Positions 1-7,538 of a DNA stretch of 11,862 bases are shown in pieces. The translations under genes were made by a program, and so were the position numbers. The notes beneath the pieces are model-generated. The model had not been told where the DNA came from, did no database searches, and saw only the letters and a program-made list of their open reading frames with translations. How positions within the stretch are numbered: position 1 is the stretch's first letter; every line of letters starts with the position of its first letter. This DNA is from Porphyromonadaceae bacterium UBA7176 (GTDB taxonomy: Bacteria; Bacteroidota; Bacteroidia; Bacteroidales; Muribaculaceae): the NCBI GenBank assembly GCA_002491245.1, contig DKVO01000023.1, positions 90,986 to 102,847 of the forward strand, in the 5' to 3' direction.

Positions 1-295
1 CGGTGTTGTGGGGAGATGAGGAGCATTTTTCACTTTGATTATGCCATTAGGCGTATCTCCGAAACGCTTTTTTTTGATTGCGTCCGCCGGACTGAAGTCC
101 GGCGTTATCCATAAGACGTTGCCTCCGGCAACTTTTGTGATGCTATGCTGAGGCACGCGCTTCGCGGTGCTTTTCTTGTTAGTAAATGGCCACGCATGTA
201 GCTGCGCTACATACGTGGTTAACCGAGGAGTCTCCGCGTTGCGGAGGCTGGTACTACCCGTTGGCACGACCCGGAGGGTCGCGCTCCTATTTTTG
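1..295. repeat. Palindrome-rich tandem repeat, unit 1
   Basis: First of three tandem copies; the window edge cuts into the array, so the unit may not begin here. The phase is set by the recurring start CGGTRTTGTGGGGAGATGAGG at 1, 296 and 579. Hairpins seen in order: a perfect palindrome GCCGGACT-GA-AGTCCGGC (86-103); GTTGCC-TCC-GGCAAC (118-132); GCAC-GCG-CTT-CGC-G-GTGC followed by TTTTCTT (153-176); a long stem CCACG/CGTGG enclosing ATGTAGC-TGC-GCTACAT (190-218); and a 63-nt module (226-288) with outer arms AGGAG/CTCCT holding CTCCGC-GTT-GCGGAG and CGACCC-GGA-GGGTCG. No protein is supported: the T-run after the ACGC at 64-67 has 8 bases here but 9 and 10 in the other units, which shifts any frame. 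I do not recognise the family. Confidence 0.9.
153..178 (+). terminator. Terminator-like hairpin in repeat unit 1
   Basis: GCACGCG-CTT-CGC-G-GTGC forms a GC-rich stem (one bulged G) directly followed by TTTTCTTG. The architecture is that of an intrinsic terminator reading rightward. It recurs in all three units, so it may be a structural part of the repeat and not the end of a specific gene. Confidence 0.35.
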
Positions 296-578
296 CGGTA
301 TTGTGGGGAGATGAGGAGCTTTTTCACTTTGACTATGCCATGAGACGTGTCTCCGAAACGCTTTTTCTTTGACTGCGCTCGCCGGACTTCATGAGACGTT
401 GCCACTGGCAACTTTTGAGATGATGCGCTGAGGCACGCGCTTTGCGGTGCGTTTTTTCTTGGCTGTGATGGGCCACGCATGTCGCTTCGCTCCATACGTG
501 GTTAACCAAGGAGTCTCCGCGTTGTGGAGGCAGGTACTACCCGTTGGCACGACCCGGAGGGTCGCGCTCCTATTTTTG
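296..578. repeat. Palindrome-rich tandem repeat, unit 2
   Basis: Second copy, 12 nt shorter than unit 1. The deletion removes the right arm of the GCCGGACT palindrome, leaving GCCGGACTTCATGAGACG at 381-398. Other hairpins remain: GTTGCC-ACT-GGCAAC (398-412, stem unchanged, loop changed), the GCACGCG hairpin (433-450), and the AGGAG...CTCCT module (509-571), in which a C-to-T change makes a G.U-compatible pair in CTCCGC-GTT-GTGGAG. The CCACG/CGTGG hairpin keeps its outer stem but its inner arms read ATGTCGC and GCTCCAT, giving two mismatches. Short reading frames across the unit 2/3 junction are considered spurious. Confidence 0.9.
433..460 (+). terminator. Terminator-like hairpin in repeat unit 2
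   Basis: Same hairpin as in unit 1, here with loop CTT and a C-to-T change in the right arm (TGCGGTGC), followed by GTTTTTTCTT. The change puts T opposite a G, so pairing as G.U is still possible in RNA. Confidence 0.35.
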
Positions 579-871
579 CGGTGTTGTGGGGAGATGAGGA
601 GCTTTTGTCACTTTGACTATGCCATGAGGCGTATCTCCGAAACGCTTTTTCTTTTAATTGCGTCCGCCGGACTGAAGTCCGGCGTTATCCATAAGACGTT
701 GCCGGAGGCAACTTTTGTGATGCTATGCTGAGGCACGCGCTTCGCGGTGCTTTTTTTCTTGGCTGTGATGGGCCACGCATGTCGCTTCGCTCCATACGTG
801 GTTAACCGAGGAGTCTCCGCTTTGCGGAGGCCGGTACTACCCGTTGGCACGACCCGGAGGGTCGCGCTCCT
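579..871. repeat. Palindrome-rich tandem repeat, unit 3
   Basis: Third copy, closest to the operon. It has the full GCCGGACT-GA-AGTCCGGC palindrome (666-683), GTTGCC-GGA-GGCAAC (698-712), the GCACGCG hairpin with seven Ts after it (733-757), the CCACG/CGTGG hairpin, and the AGGAG...CTCCT module (809-871) with CTCCGC-TTT-GCGGAG. The loop of the GTTGCC hairpin is the reverse complement of that in unit 1. After 871 the sequence leaves the tandem pattern and runs into a tail shared with the solo copy near 9140-9180. Confidence 0.9.
733..760 (+). terminator. Terminator-like hairpin in repeat unit 3
   Basis: Same hairpin, followed by an uninterrupted run of seven Ts and then CTT. Of the three copies this has the best T-tract for an intrinsic terminator. 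It could insulate the downstream operon from upstream read-through. Confidence 0.4.
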
Positions 872-922
872 GACGATGCTACTCTGATGCTGAGGGGTGG
901 GGATGCGGAGCATTTTCTTCCT
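872..922. repeat. Repeat tail shared with solo copy at 9141-9180
   Basis: Directly after the CTCCT arm of unit 3 the sequence reads ACGAT-CT...GATG...GGG and ends in ATGCGGAGCATTTTCTTCCT (903-922). The same 20 bases occur at 9161-9180, also a short distance after a CTCCT arm. ATGC-GGA-GCAT is itself a small hairpin followed by a T-rich run. The start of each tandem unit (GATGAGGAGCATTTTT near 15-30) looks like a degenerate version, so this tail may be the beginning of a further, truncated unit. Confidence 0.75.
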
Positions 923-1191
923 GATGTGGCTTATTTAACTTAAAATGTTTAAGGGGTTTGAGTGGTGGATGTTTTAATTTTTTTGTAATGGGGCGTGCGG
1001 AGTTTTAATTCGAACGACATTTGATGTTGGCTAATTGGTTGATGGATAGTGTGATGCTGTTTTAAAAATCTTTAGAATTGAAATTTGCCGGATTTTTGAG
1101 AGAACAATGTGAGTAATTTTGTGATGCTGCTATCGCTCCATAATAAAGAGCCGGCAGGATGTCAGATTATCAACATTCTTAAATTTAAATC
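923..1191 (+). other. AT-rich leader upstream of the susC-like gene
   Basis: This stretch has no credible reading frame and is clearly more AT-rich than the genes. It contains the proposed promoter (1095-1121). GTGATGCTG occurs twice, at 1051-1059 and 1121-1129. A second, weaker -7-like sequence TAGAATTG lies at 1073-1080. I see no tRNA, recognised riboswitch or clear operator. Control of such operons usually comes from a SusR, HTCS or sigma/anti-sigma system, and none is encoded in the window. Confidence 0.5.
1095..1121 (+). promoter_or_regulatory. Putative Bacteroidetes sigma-ABfr promoter for the PUL operon
   Basis: TAATTTTG at 1114-1121 matches the Bacteroidetes -7 consensus TAnnTTTG at every fixed position. 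A TTTG at 1095-1098 could serve as the -33 element, but its 15-nt spacing is shorter than the usual 19-21 or so. The other TTTG (1084-1087) is too far away. A start point a few bases after 1121 would give a 5' leader of about 60-65 nt before the ATG at 1192. The -7 box is good; the complete promoter is uncertain. Confidence 0.5.
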
Positions 1192-4188
1192 ATGGAAAAA
1201 GTCACAAACCGATTAGTCAAGCTCTTTGTGCAGCTGATGGTTCTTGGACTTCCTCTATGGACTTCCGCAGCAAATATAAGGTTGACGGGAACTGTCGTGG
1301 AGGATGGCACGGATGAACCGCTGATAGGAGTTTCCGTTTTGGTCAAAGACACAAAACTGGCAGCCGTCACTGATATTGACGGTGCCTTTACAATCAACGG
1401 CGTCGCCTCGGATGCGACTCTTGTGGTATCTTATGTAGGATATAAGACACAGGAGGTGGCGGTGAACAACCGCAGCAGTATCAAAATCGTTCTTCGTCAG
1501 GATGAGCAGCTGCTCGATGAGGTTGTTGTGATCGGCTACGGCACAATGGACAAGAAGGAACTTACGTCGGCTATCTCGCATGTTGGATCGAAAGATTTCC
1601 TTGCGGTTAGTTCGGCCGACCCAGCGATGATGATCCAGGGTAAGGTACCCGGCCTTTCGATAACGAACACCGGCTCTGCCGACCCAAACAACACTGCATC
1701 GCTACAGATCCGCGGTGTGTCGTCGAGAGCAGCCGGTCTTGGTCCGCTTATCGTGATTGACGGTGTGCCCGGCGGCGACCTCTCGAACTTGAACCCGAAT
1801 GATATCGCATCGTTCGATGTGCTCAAGGATGGTGCTGCTTCGGCTATATATGGTACGCGCGGATCGAATGGTGTAATCCTTGTGACAACGAAGAAGGGCT
1901 CGAAGGACGGAAGCATCCATACGACCTACAGCACCACGATATCGTGGGACAAGGCAATCAAGGAGCTTGACATGCTCACTCCGGAGGAGTACCGCCGCGC
2001 ACGCCTTGCGTGGGGTGATACGGGTTCGGATCTCCGCGGCGACTATGACTGGTGGGACGGCACGACACGTACGGGTTTCTCGCAGCTCCACACGCTCAGC
2101 CTTTCGGGCGGCAACGACCGCACCAATTACCGCATGAGTGTCGACTACCGCGACCAGAACGGTATCGACCTTCGTTCGAGCCGAGAAGAGTATGGCGGCC
2201 GCGCGTCGATCAACCATACGAGCAAGAACGGTTTCTTCAATTTCACGGTGAACCTTGCACCGCGTATTATCTATCGCGACGGAGCGAACTGGTCGGTATT
2301 CCGCAACGCTCTCGAGGTGAACCCGACGACACCTCTTATGGATCCTGAAAACCCGGCGCAGTACTATAACTTCAAGGGTCAGACAGCAGGTTTCAACCCG
2401 GTGGAGCTTCAGAAACTGGAGAAGAACCACTCGGAAGTGAAATATCTTGATGCAGACGCAACGGCGAGAATGAATCTTATGCCGTTCTTCTGGAAAGGTG
2501 ACAACTGCCCTTATACATTGAGCACTCAGGTGATGTTTGCCGAGCATGTGTATGACAATGATGGGTCGAGCAGCCGTCCGTCGACGATGACTGAATGTAT
2601 CAACGCCGGCCGTATGGGTGAGGCATCGCGCAGCTACAGCAAGAGCCGCACACGCACATTCGAGTGGCTTACAAATTTCGGTGCACGTCTTGGCAAAAAC
2701 AATATCAAGGCTATGCTTGGTTATTCGTACCAGTACTCGATGGGATCGGGTCTGAGCGCGAACAACAAGGACTTCCCCAACGACGGCCTGACCTCGGACA
2801 ATCTCGGCAGCGGTGAGTTTGCGAAGGATGAGGGTGAGGTTTGTCTGTCGTCGTACCGCAATTCGTCGAAGCTTATCTCGTTCTTCGGCCGCGTGAGCTA
2901 CGACTGGGATGGCAAATATCTGTTCACAGCCTCTCTGCGCCACGAAGGCTCGTCGAAATTCGGCCCGAGCTACAAGTGGGGTAATTTCCCGGCAGTGTCG
3001 GCCGGCTGGCGAATCGGCCGGGAGAGCTTTATGGAAGGTACACGCTCGTGGCTCAATGAGCTTAAGATTCGCGCCGACTACGGTGTGACCGGCAACCAGA
3101 ACTTTGACTCGTACAAATCGCTGTCGACGATGACCGGTTTCGGTTATTATCTCCATGAGGGAGAGTTTATCCAGGTATGGGGTCCGGGCAAGAACGTCAA
3201 TCCCGACCTCCACTGGGAGAAAGGCTACAACTGGAATATCGGTATAGACTTCTCGATGTTCAACGACCGTTTCTCGGGTTCGTTCAACTACTTCAACCGC
3301 CGCTCGAAGGACCTTTTGGGTGACTACAATGTGTCGCTTCCGCCGTACTTGATAGAGACGACATTCGTGAATGTGGGCACGATGACGAACGAGGGCTTCG
3401 AGATCGATCTTCAGTTCACGCCTGTGCAGACACGCGATTTCACGTATAACTTCAACGTGATCGGCACGACGATGAAGAATAAGTTTGTCGATTTCAGCAA
3501 CTCGGAGTATGTAGGCCAGGATTTCTACAATGTGGCTTATACTGAAAACCCGTATCCGACGTATGCCTTGCAGCGCATAGAGAAGGGTGAGTCGATAGGT
3601 AACTATTACATGTGGCGCTATGCCGGTATCAGTGAAGATGGCGAATGGCTCGTATACAACAAGAATAACGAGATTATCCAGGCCAGCACCGCGTCGGACG
3701 AGGACCGCTGCAAGGTTGGTAACGGTCTGCCTAAATTCACGATGTCGACGACACAGAACTTCCGGTACAAGAACTTTGACCTGTCAATGTTCTTCCGCGG
3801 CGCCTTCGGATTTGATATCTTCAATACCCACGACTTCTACTACGGCACGAGGAAATTCAACGGCAACGTGCTGAAGAAGGCATATGGCAAGAACTTCAAT
3901 ATCAGCCCTACGGCAGCCCACGCCGCTACCGATTACTTCCTGGAGCGTGGCGATTACTTCAAGCTCGAGCAGATCACACTCGGTTATACGCTAAATGTGC
4001 CACAGTGGCGCATCATCGACAAGATCCGCGTGTACGGAACGATAAACAATGTGTTCACACTGACCAAATTCAGCGGTATCGACCCGTCGAAGTATAACGT
4101 AAACGGTCTGACCCCCGGCGCAAACGGCTCCCGCGAATATTTCCCGTCGACGCGTCAGTTTATCGTAGGAGCGCAGGTTGATTTCTAA
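1192..4188 (+). CDS. SusC/RagA-family TonB-dependent outer-membrane transporter
   Basis: This is the outer-membrane channel that imports oligosaccharides with TonB-ExbBD energy, working with the SusD-like protein encoded next. Length is 998 aa, normal for the family. Domains in order: signal peptide (about 1-26, LGLPLWTSA before the likely cleavage); a carboxypeptidase-regulatory-like beta-sandwich (about 29-103, with GTVVEDGTDEPLIGVSV and the FTINGV/YVGYKT pattern); the SusC signature DEVVVIGYGT (109-118); the plug (about 121-237, with LQIRG, PLIVIDGVPG, DVLKDGAASAIYGTRGSNGV); and a beta-barrel to the C-terminus, which ends in Phe (VGAQVDF) as expected for an outer-membrane barrel. ATG 1192 is chosen because it gives a complete signal peptide. 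It is the first gene of the operon, 21 nt before the susD-like gene. The substrate cannot be inferred from this protein. Confidence 0.97.
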   Translation: MEKVTNRLVKLFVQLMVLGLPLWTSAANIRLTGTVVEDGTDEPLIGVSVLVKDTKLAAVTDIDGAFTINGVASDATLVVSYVGYKTQEVAVNNRSSIKIVLRQDEQLLDEVVVIGYGTMDKKELTSAISHVGSKDFLAVSSADPAMMIQGKVPGLSITNTGSADPNNTASLQIRGVSSRAAGLGPLIVIDGVPGGDLSNLNPNDIASFDVLKDGAASAIYGTRGSNGVILVTTKKGSKDGSIHTTYSTTISWDKAIKELDMLTPEEYRRARLAWGDTGSDLRGDYDWWDGTTRTGFSQLHTLSLSGGNDRTNYRMSVDYRDQNGIDLRSSREEYGGRASINHTSKNGFFNFTVNLAPRIIYRDGANWSVFRNALEVNPTTPLMDPENPAQYYNFKGQTAGFNPVELQKLEKNHSEVKYLDADATARMNLMPFFWKGDNCPYTLSTQVMFAEHVYDNDGSSSRPSTMTECINAGRMGEASRSYSKSRTRTFEWLTNFGARLGKNNIKAMLGYSYQYSMGSGLSANNKDFPNDGLTSDNLGSGEFAKDEGEVCLSSYRNSSKLISFFGRVSYDWDGKYLFTASLRHEGSSKFGPSYKWGNFPAVSAGWRIGRESFMEGTRSWLNELKIRADYGVTGNQNFDSYKSLSTMTGFGYYLHEGEFIQVWGPGKNVNPDLHWEKGYNWNIGIDFSMFNDRFSGSFNYFNRRSKDLLGDYNVSLPPYLIETTFVNVGTMTNEGFEIDLQFTPVQTRDFTYNFNVIGTTMKNKFVDFSNSEYVGQDFYNVAYTENPYPTYALQRIEKGESIGNYYMWRYAGISEDGEWLVYNKNNEIIQASTASDEDRCKVGNGLPKFTMSTTQNFRYKNFDLSMFFRGAFGFDIFNTHDFYYGTRKFNGNVLKKAYGKNFNISPTAAHAATDYFLERGDYFKLEQITLGYTLNVPQWRIIDKIRVYGTINNVFTLTKFSGIDPSKYNVNGLTPGANGSREYFPSTRQFIVGAQVDF

Positions 4189-4209
4189 TACCCCAAAACG
4201 ACACGAACA

Positions 4210-5955
4210 ATGAATATCATAAAAAACATAGCGGCAGCCTCGATGGTAGCTTTGTCGACCGGACTGCTGGTGGGATGCACAAACCTTGATGAAGAGCTCT
4301 TCAGCGAGGTTGACTCCTCGAACTACTATAATACGAAACTCGATGTGGCGCGAGCAGTGATGCGTCCGTTCGAACACGCATTCTGGAGCATCCAGTCGCG
4401 TCACTCGCTCAACGAATATTCGGCCGACCAACTTATCACACCCTCGCGTGACGGCTGGTGGGATGACAGCGGCCGCTGGCGCCGACTCCACTACCATGAG
4501 TGGAATGTGGAAGAAGGAAATGAAATCTACACAGAATGGCGCGGCTGCTATCAGGGCATAGGACAGTGCAACTATGTGATCGAGGATATGGAAAAGCTCG
4601 AACCTACCAAATTCGGCTACACGCAGGAAGAGTTTGACAACCTGAAGAGCCAGTGCCGAGCACTGCGCGCATGGTTCTATCTCCGCTTGCTGGACGCATT
4701 CCGTAACATACCTTATGTGGTGAGTTTCAATGACCAGAGCCAAAATACACTGAGCCAGGTGGAACCGAAGAAAATCTTCGATTTCATCGAGTCGGAACTG
4801 ATCGATTGTCTTGAACTGGCCGGACAGAAGACCTCGCTCGGAACACAGGCTTCGATACAGGGCAAATGGACCAAGGCCGGAGTGGCGGCGCTGCTTTGCC
4901 GGTTGTATCTGAACGCAGAGGTGTATGTGGGCGAAGACCGCTATGCCGACTGCGCGAAATATGCACAGGAAATAGTAGACGGCAAATATGGCGCCTACGC
5001 CATAGCCGACACGTGGGACGCTCCTTTCAACTGGGATAATGATACGTGCGACGAGGTGATATTCGGTTTCCCGGCTACTTCGGGCTATTCGTTCTGGCAC
5101 TATGATATGGATATGTATGCCTGGACTGTTCCTGCAAACTCCGAAGATTTCTTTAAAGACCATAAGAAGAAAACAAGGGCACATAACTGCAAGTGGGCTT
5201 GCTCGCCGTCGTATGATCCTACGGGAGAGCTGTATAACTTCGAGTTAGGCATGACGGTGGAGAAATTCCGCAAATACGATGGCGATGTGCGAATGAAGTG
5301 CTACAAGTATCTTGGCGAGGGCAAGCGCGAGGGTCTCTTCCTCTACGGCTATCTCGAATATACCGATGCCAACGGACAGATACGACGCATCAAGGCTCCA
5401 GAGCAGCCTTATGAACTTTATATCCGCGATGCGGTGGGACAGTTCAAGGGTCTTGATCCTGACAAATGGCTTTCATCGAAATCATCGTCGCTGACTGAAG
5501 GTGATATGAATTCAGGCTGGCACTTCGTGAAATATCCCCTCTATCCGGACAGCGATCCACACCAGACTGAAAGCGACTATACTGAAATCCGTCTGCCGGA
5601 AGTAATCTATATGCTTGCAGAGTGTAAGTTGCGCCAGGGCGAAACGTTTGAGGCCGGCAAGTTGCTGAACTCTGTACGCCGCCGCAATTATCCGGAAGAG
5701 AAGCTGACCGAGGTGCTTTATCGCCCCGAAGGCAAGATCGTTCTTGATGAAAAGGAGATGCTTGACGAATGGGGCCGCGAATTTTTTGCAGAAGGACGCC
5801 GTCGAATCGACCTTATCCGTTTCGGCAAATTCTCGACCGGCACATGGTGGGATAAGGCTCCCGACAACGACAACCATACCGAAATCTTCCCACTGACGCG
5901 CACTATCCTTGGCGCGAACGACCAGTTGGTGCAGAACCCCGGTTATAACAAGTAA
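4210..5955 (+). CDS. SusD/RagB-family surface glycan-binding lipoprotein
   Basis: This is the lid and glycan-binding partner of the SusC-like transporter at the outer face of the outer membrane. Length is 581 aa. A lipoprotein signal ends in LLVGC (Cys23). The following TNLDEEL is acidic, in keeping with the Bacteroidetes surface-export signal. The N-terminal NLDEELFSEVDSSNYYNT is typical of SusD proteins. Helical TPR-like segments are seen at CRALRAWFYLRLLDAFRNIPYV and near residues 460-480 (LPEVIYMLAECKLRQGE). The C-terminal family hallmark follows: EWGREFFAEGRRRIDLIRFGKF (about 520-541), then the closing FPLTRTILGANDQLVQNPGYN. Aromatic residues, frequent in its middle part, could form the binding platform, but I cannot pick them out without a structure. 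It is followed after 11 nt by the SusE/F-like gene. Confidence 0.96.
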   Translation: MNIIKNIAAASMVALSTGLLVGCTNLDEELFSEVDSSNYYNTKLDVARAVMRPFEHAFWSIQSRHSLNEYSADQLITPSRDGWWDDSGRWRRLHYHEWNVEEGNEIYTEWRGCYQGIGQCNYVIEDMEKLEPTKFGYTQEEFDNLKSQCRALRAWFYLRLLDAFRNIPYVVSFNDQSQNTLSQVEPKKIFDFIESELIDCLELAGQKTSLGTQASIQGKWTKAGVAALLCRLYLNAEVYVGEDRYADCAKYAQEIVDGKYGAYAIADTWDAPFNWDNDTCDEVIFGFPATSGYSFWHYDMDMYAWTVPANSEDFFKDHKKKTRAHNCKWACSPSYDPTGELYNFELGMTVEKFRKYDGDVRMKCYKYLGEGKREGLFLYGYLEYTDANGQIRRIKAPEQPYELYIRDAVGQFKGLDPDKWLSSKSSSLTEGDMNSGWHFVKYPLYPDSDPHQTESDYTEIRLPEVIYMLAECKLRQGETFEAGKLLNSVRRRNYPEEKLTEVLYRPEGKIVLDEKEMLDEWGREFFAEGRRRIDLIRFGKFSTGTWWDKAPDNDNHTEIFPLTRTILGANDQLVQNPGYNK

Positions 5956-5966
5956 AGCAAACCAAT

Positions 5967-7538
5967 ATGAAATCTAAAATATATCATTTGCTTGTAGCCT
6001 TGATGGTTACGATATTCACCTCTTGCGAAGGTGAGAAGGATCTCTACACCGTGGAGGGTCTGTTGCCTATCATAACGAACAACCTGTATATGGTGGGCTC
6101 GGCAGGACCGACGGCGTGGGACATCAATAACCCGTATGCCCTTACGAGAGTAGAGGGAGAGAAATATCTGTTTGTCTACCACGGAGAGCTTACCCCCGGT
6201 GAAATCAAGATGTGTATAGCAGTCGGCAACTGGAATGTGGCGTTTATCCGCCCTATGGAGAACGGCGAGAAAATCGGCAAAGACCCTATCACCGACCAGA
6301 GTTTCCAGATGTATGCCGGCGATCCGGACAACAAGTGGGTAGTGACCGAAAACGGTATATACACCCTGACGTTCGACCTGAAGAACTGGACGCTGACATC
6401 GGTTTACGAGGGTCCGGTTCCCGGACCGGAGAAGGGTTCGGTAGACCCGGTGAATGTATATCTCGTTGGAGACGCGCCGATAGGCGGCTGGACTGTTGAT
6501 AACCCGACGCGCATGACCAAGGTGGAGCCTTACAAGTTTACATACGAGGGTTATCTTACCGATACGGGCCATACCGGAAATGGTGAGTTGAAAGCATGTA
6601 TGGAACTGGGCAACTGGAATGTAGACTGGATCCGTCCGCTCAGCAATGGCGTAGAAATCAACGAGAACGGCGTGGCGGACAAAAACTTCACGATCACAAA
6701 ATTCCCCGATGACCGCTGGAAAGTGACCAAGGCCGGTTTCTACCGCATCGACATGGACTTCAAGGAATGGACCATAGAGGTGACACCGATCGAGGCTCCG
6801 GCACCACCGGAATTTGCACCCATCAAGGTGGATAAACTCTACATCACGGGTTATGCTACTCCGGCAGGCTGGACAGTGAATACACCGATAGAGCTTGAGC
6901 GCGATATGGCCGACGACTATATCTTCCGCTACAGAGGCGAACTTAAACCTGGTGGTTTCCGCTTCATGCATACACTTGGCTCATGGAATGTGGAGATGAT
7001 CCGCGCCGCCGCCGGTACGCCCGATGTGTGCAGCACCGATTTCAGCGACGTGAAATTTGACTACTACGCAGGTGAACCTGATGCTAACTTTATGGTCACT
7101 GAGTATGGCGAGTATACAATCACCCTCAACCTGCGCGACTGGACAATCAGCAGCCATTATGAAGTTGCCGGGCGTCCCGATCCCTATCCTATCTTGACTG
7201 AAAATCTGTATCTTGTAGGAGATGCGCTTGCAACCGGTTGGGATATCATTAATCCGACGGTATTGAAAAAGACCGGATTGTATACATTCGTATATGAAGG
7301 ATCACTGAAGGCTGATGGCGCAGGCGAACTGAAGGCATGCCTTGAGAAAGGGTCATATGATGCCAAATTTATCCGTCCGCTTTCGCAGGGCTGCGAAATA
7401 AACAAGCAGGGAGTCGCCGATCCGAACTTCACTTATACCAATCTGCCTGATGACAAATGGAAGGTGACGGAGTCGGGAGACTACAGGCTGACGTTTGACC
7501 TTGAGAACTGGACGATAACAGTAGAAGTATTAGAATGA
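5967..7538 (+). CDS. SusE/SusF-like lipoprotein with four tandem glycan-binding modules
   Basis: This is probably a surface lipoprotein that holds glycan for the transporter. The signal peptide ends in IFTSC (Cys20), followed by acidic EGEKD. The rest is four tandem modules of about 110 residues: 39-147, 163-274, 289-397 and 413-523. Each starts with LYxVGxAxxxxW, has a central G(N/S)WNVxxIRP-type motif and ends with (D)xxWxVTxxGxYxxxxDLxxWTI. This matches the SusE/SusF outer-membrane family. Classic SusE and SusF have an extra N-terminal Ig-like domain and two or three binding modules; here four modules follow the lipid anchor almost directly. Modules 1 and 2 keep Trp89/Arg95 and Trp217/Arg223. 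Module 3 has IRAAAG in place of IRPxxxG and Arg332 where the others have Lys. Module 4 has Tyr464 in place of the central Trp. The stop overlaps the next start by 4 nt (ATGA), suggesting translational coupling. The ligand is unknown; starch is not implied. Confidence 0.9.
   Translation: MKSKIYHLLVALMVTIFTSCEGEKDLYTVEGLLPIITNNLYMVGSAGPTAWDINNPYALTRVEGEKYLFVYHGELTPGEIKMCIAVGNWNVAFIRPMENGEKIGKDPITDQSFQMYAGDPDNKWVVTENGIYTLTFDLKNWTLTSVYEGPVPGPEKGSVDPVNVYLVGDAPIGGWTVDNPTRMTKVEPYKFTYEGYLTDTGHTGNGELKACMELGNWNVDWIRPLSNGVEINENGVADKNFTITKFPDDRWKVTKAGFYRIDMDFKEWTIEVTPIEAPAPPEFAPIKVDKLYITGYATPAGWTVNTPIELERDMADDYIFRYRGELKPGGFRFMHTLGSWNVEMIRAAAGTPDVCSTDFSDVKFDYYAGEPDANFMVTEYGEYTITLNLRDWTISSHYEVAGRPDPYPILTENLYLVGDALATGWDIINPTVLKKTGLYTFVYEGSLKADGAGELKACLEKGSYDAKFIRPLSQGCEINKQGVADPNFTYTNLPDDKWKVTESGDYRLTFDLENWTITVEVLE

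Noticed and set aside
226..288. tRNA or tRNA-like cloverleaf in the AGGAG...CTCCT module
   Set aside because: The module has an outer stem and two inner hairpins, but no third arm, no TTCRA T-loop and no anticodon arm of correct size.
1..871. CRISPR array
   Set aside because: Units are about 290 bp and similar along their whole length; there are no short identical repeats with unique spacers and no cas genes.
447..913. Small reading frames on both strands inside the repeat array (447-731 +, 617-913 -)
   Set aside because: They cross unit boundaries and palindromes, and single-base differences in T-run length between units break the frame. No domain or signal is seen; these are spurious frames in a structured repeat.
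1..1191. Insertion sequence or remnant with transposase
   Set aside because: No transposase fragment is readable in any frame and no clear terminal inverted repeats bound the region.
1702..3213. 503-codon open frame antisense to the susC-like gene
   Set aside because: It lies wholly opposite a well-supported gene, has a Cys/Arg/His-rich composition and no recognisable domain. It arises from the codon bias of the sense strand.
3991..6971. Long antisense frames opposite the susD-like (3991-5184) and SusE/F-like (5943-6971) genes
   Set aside because: Shadows of the real genes, without start context, signal or family motifs.
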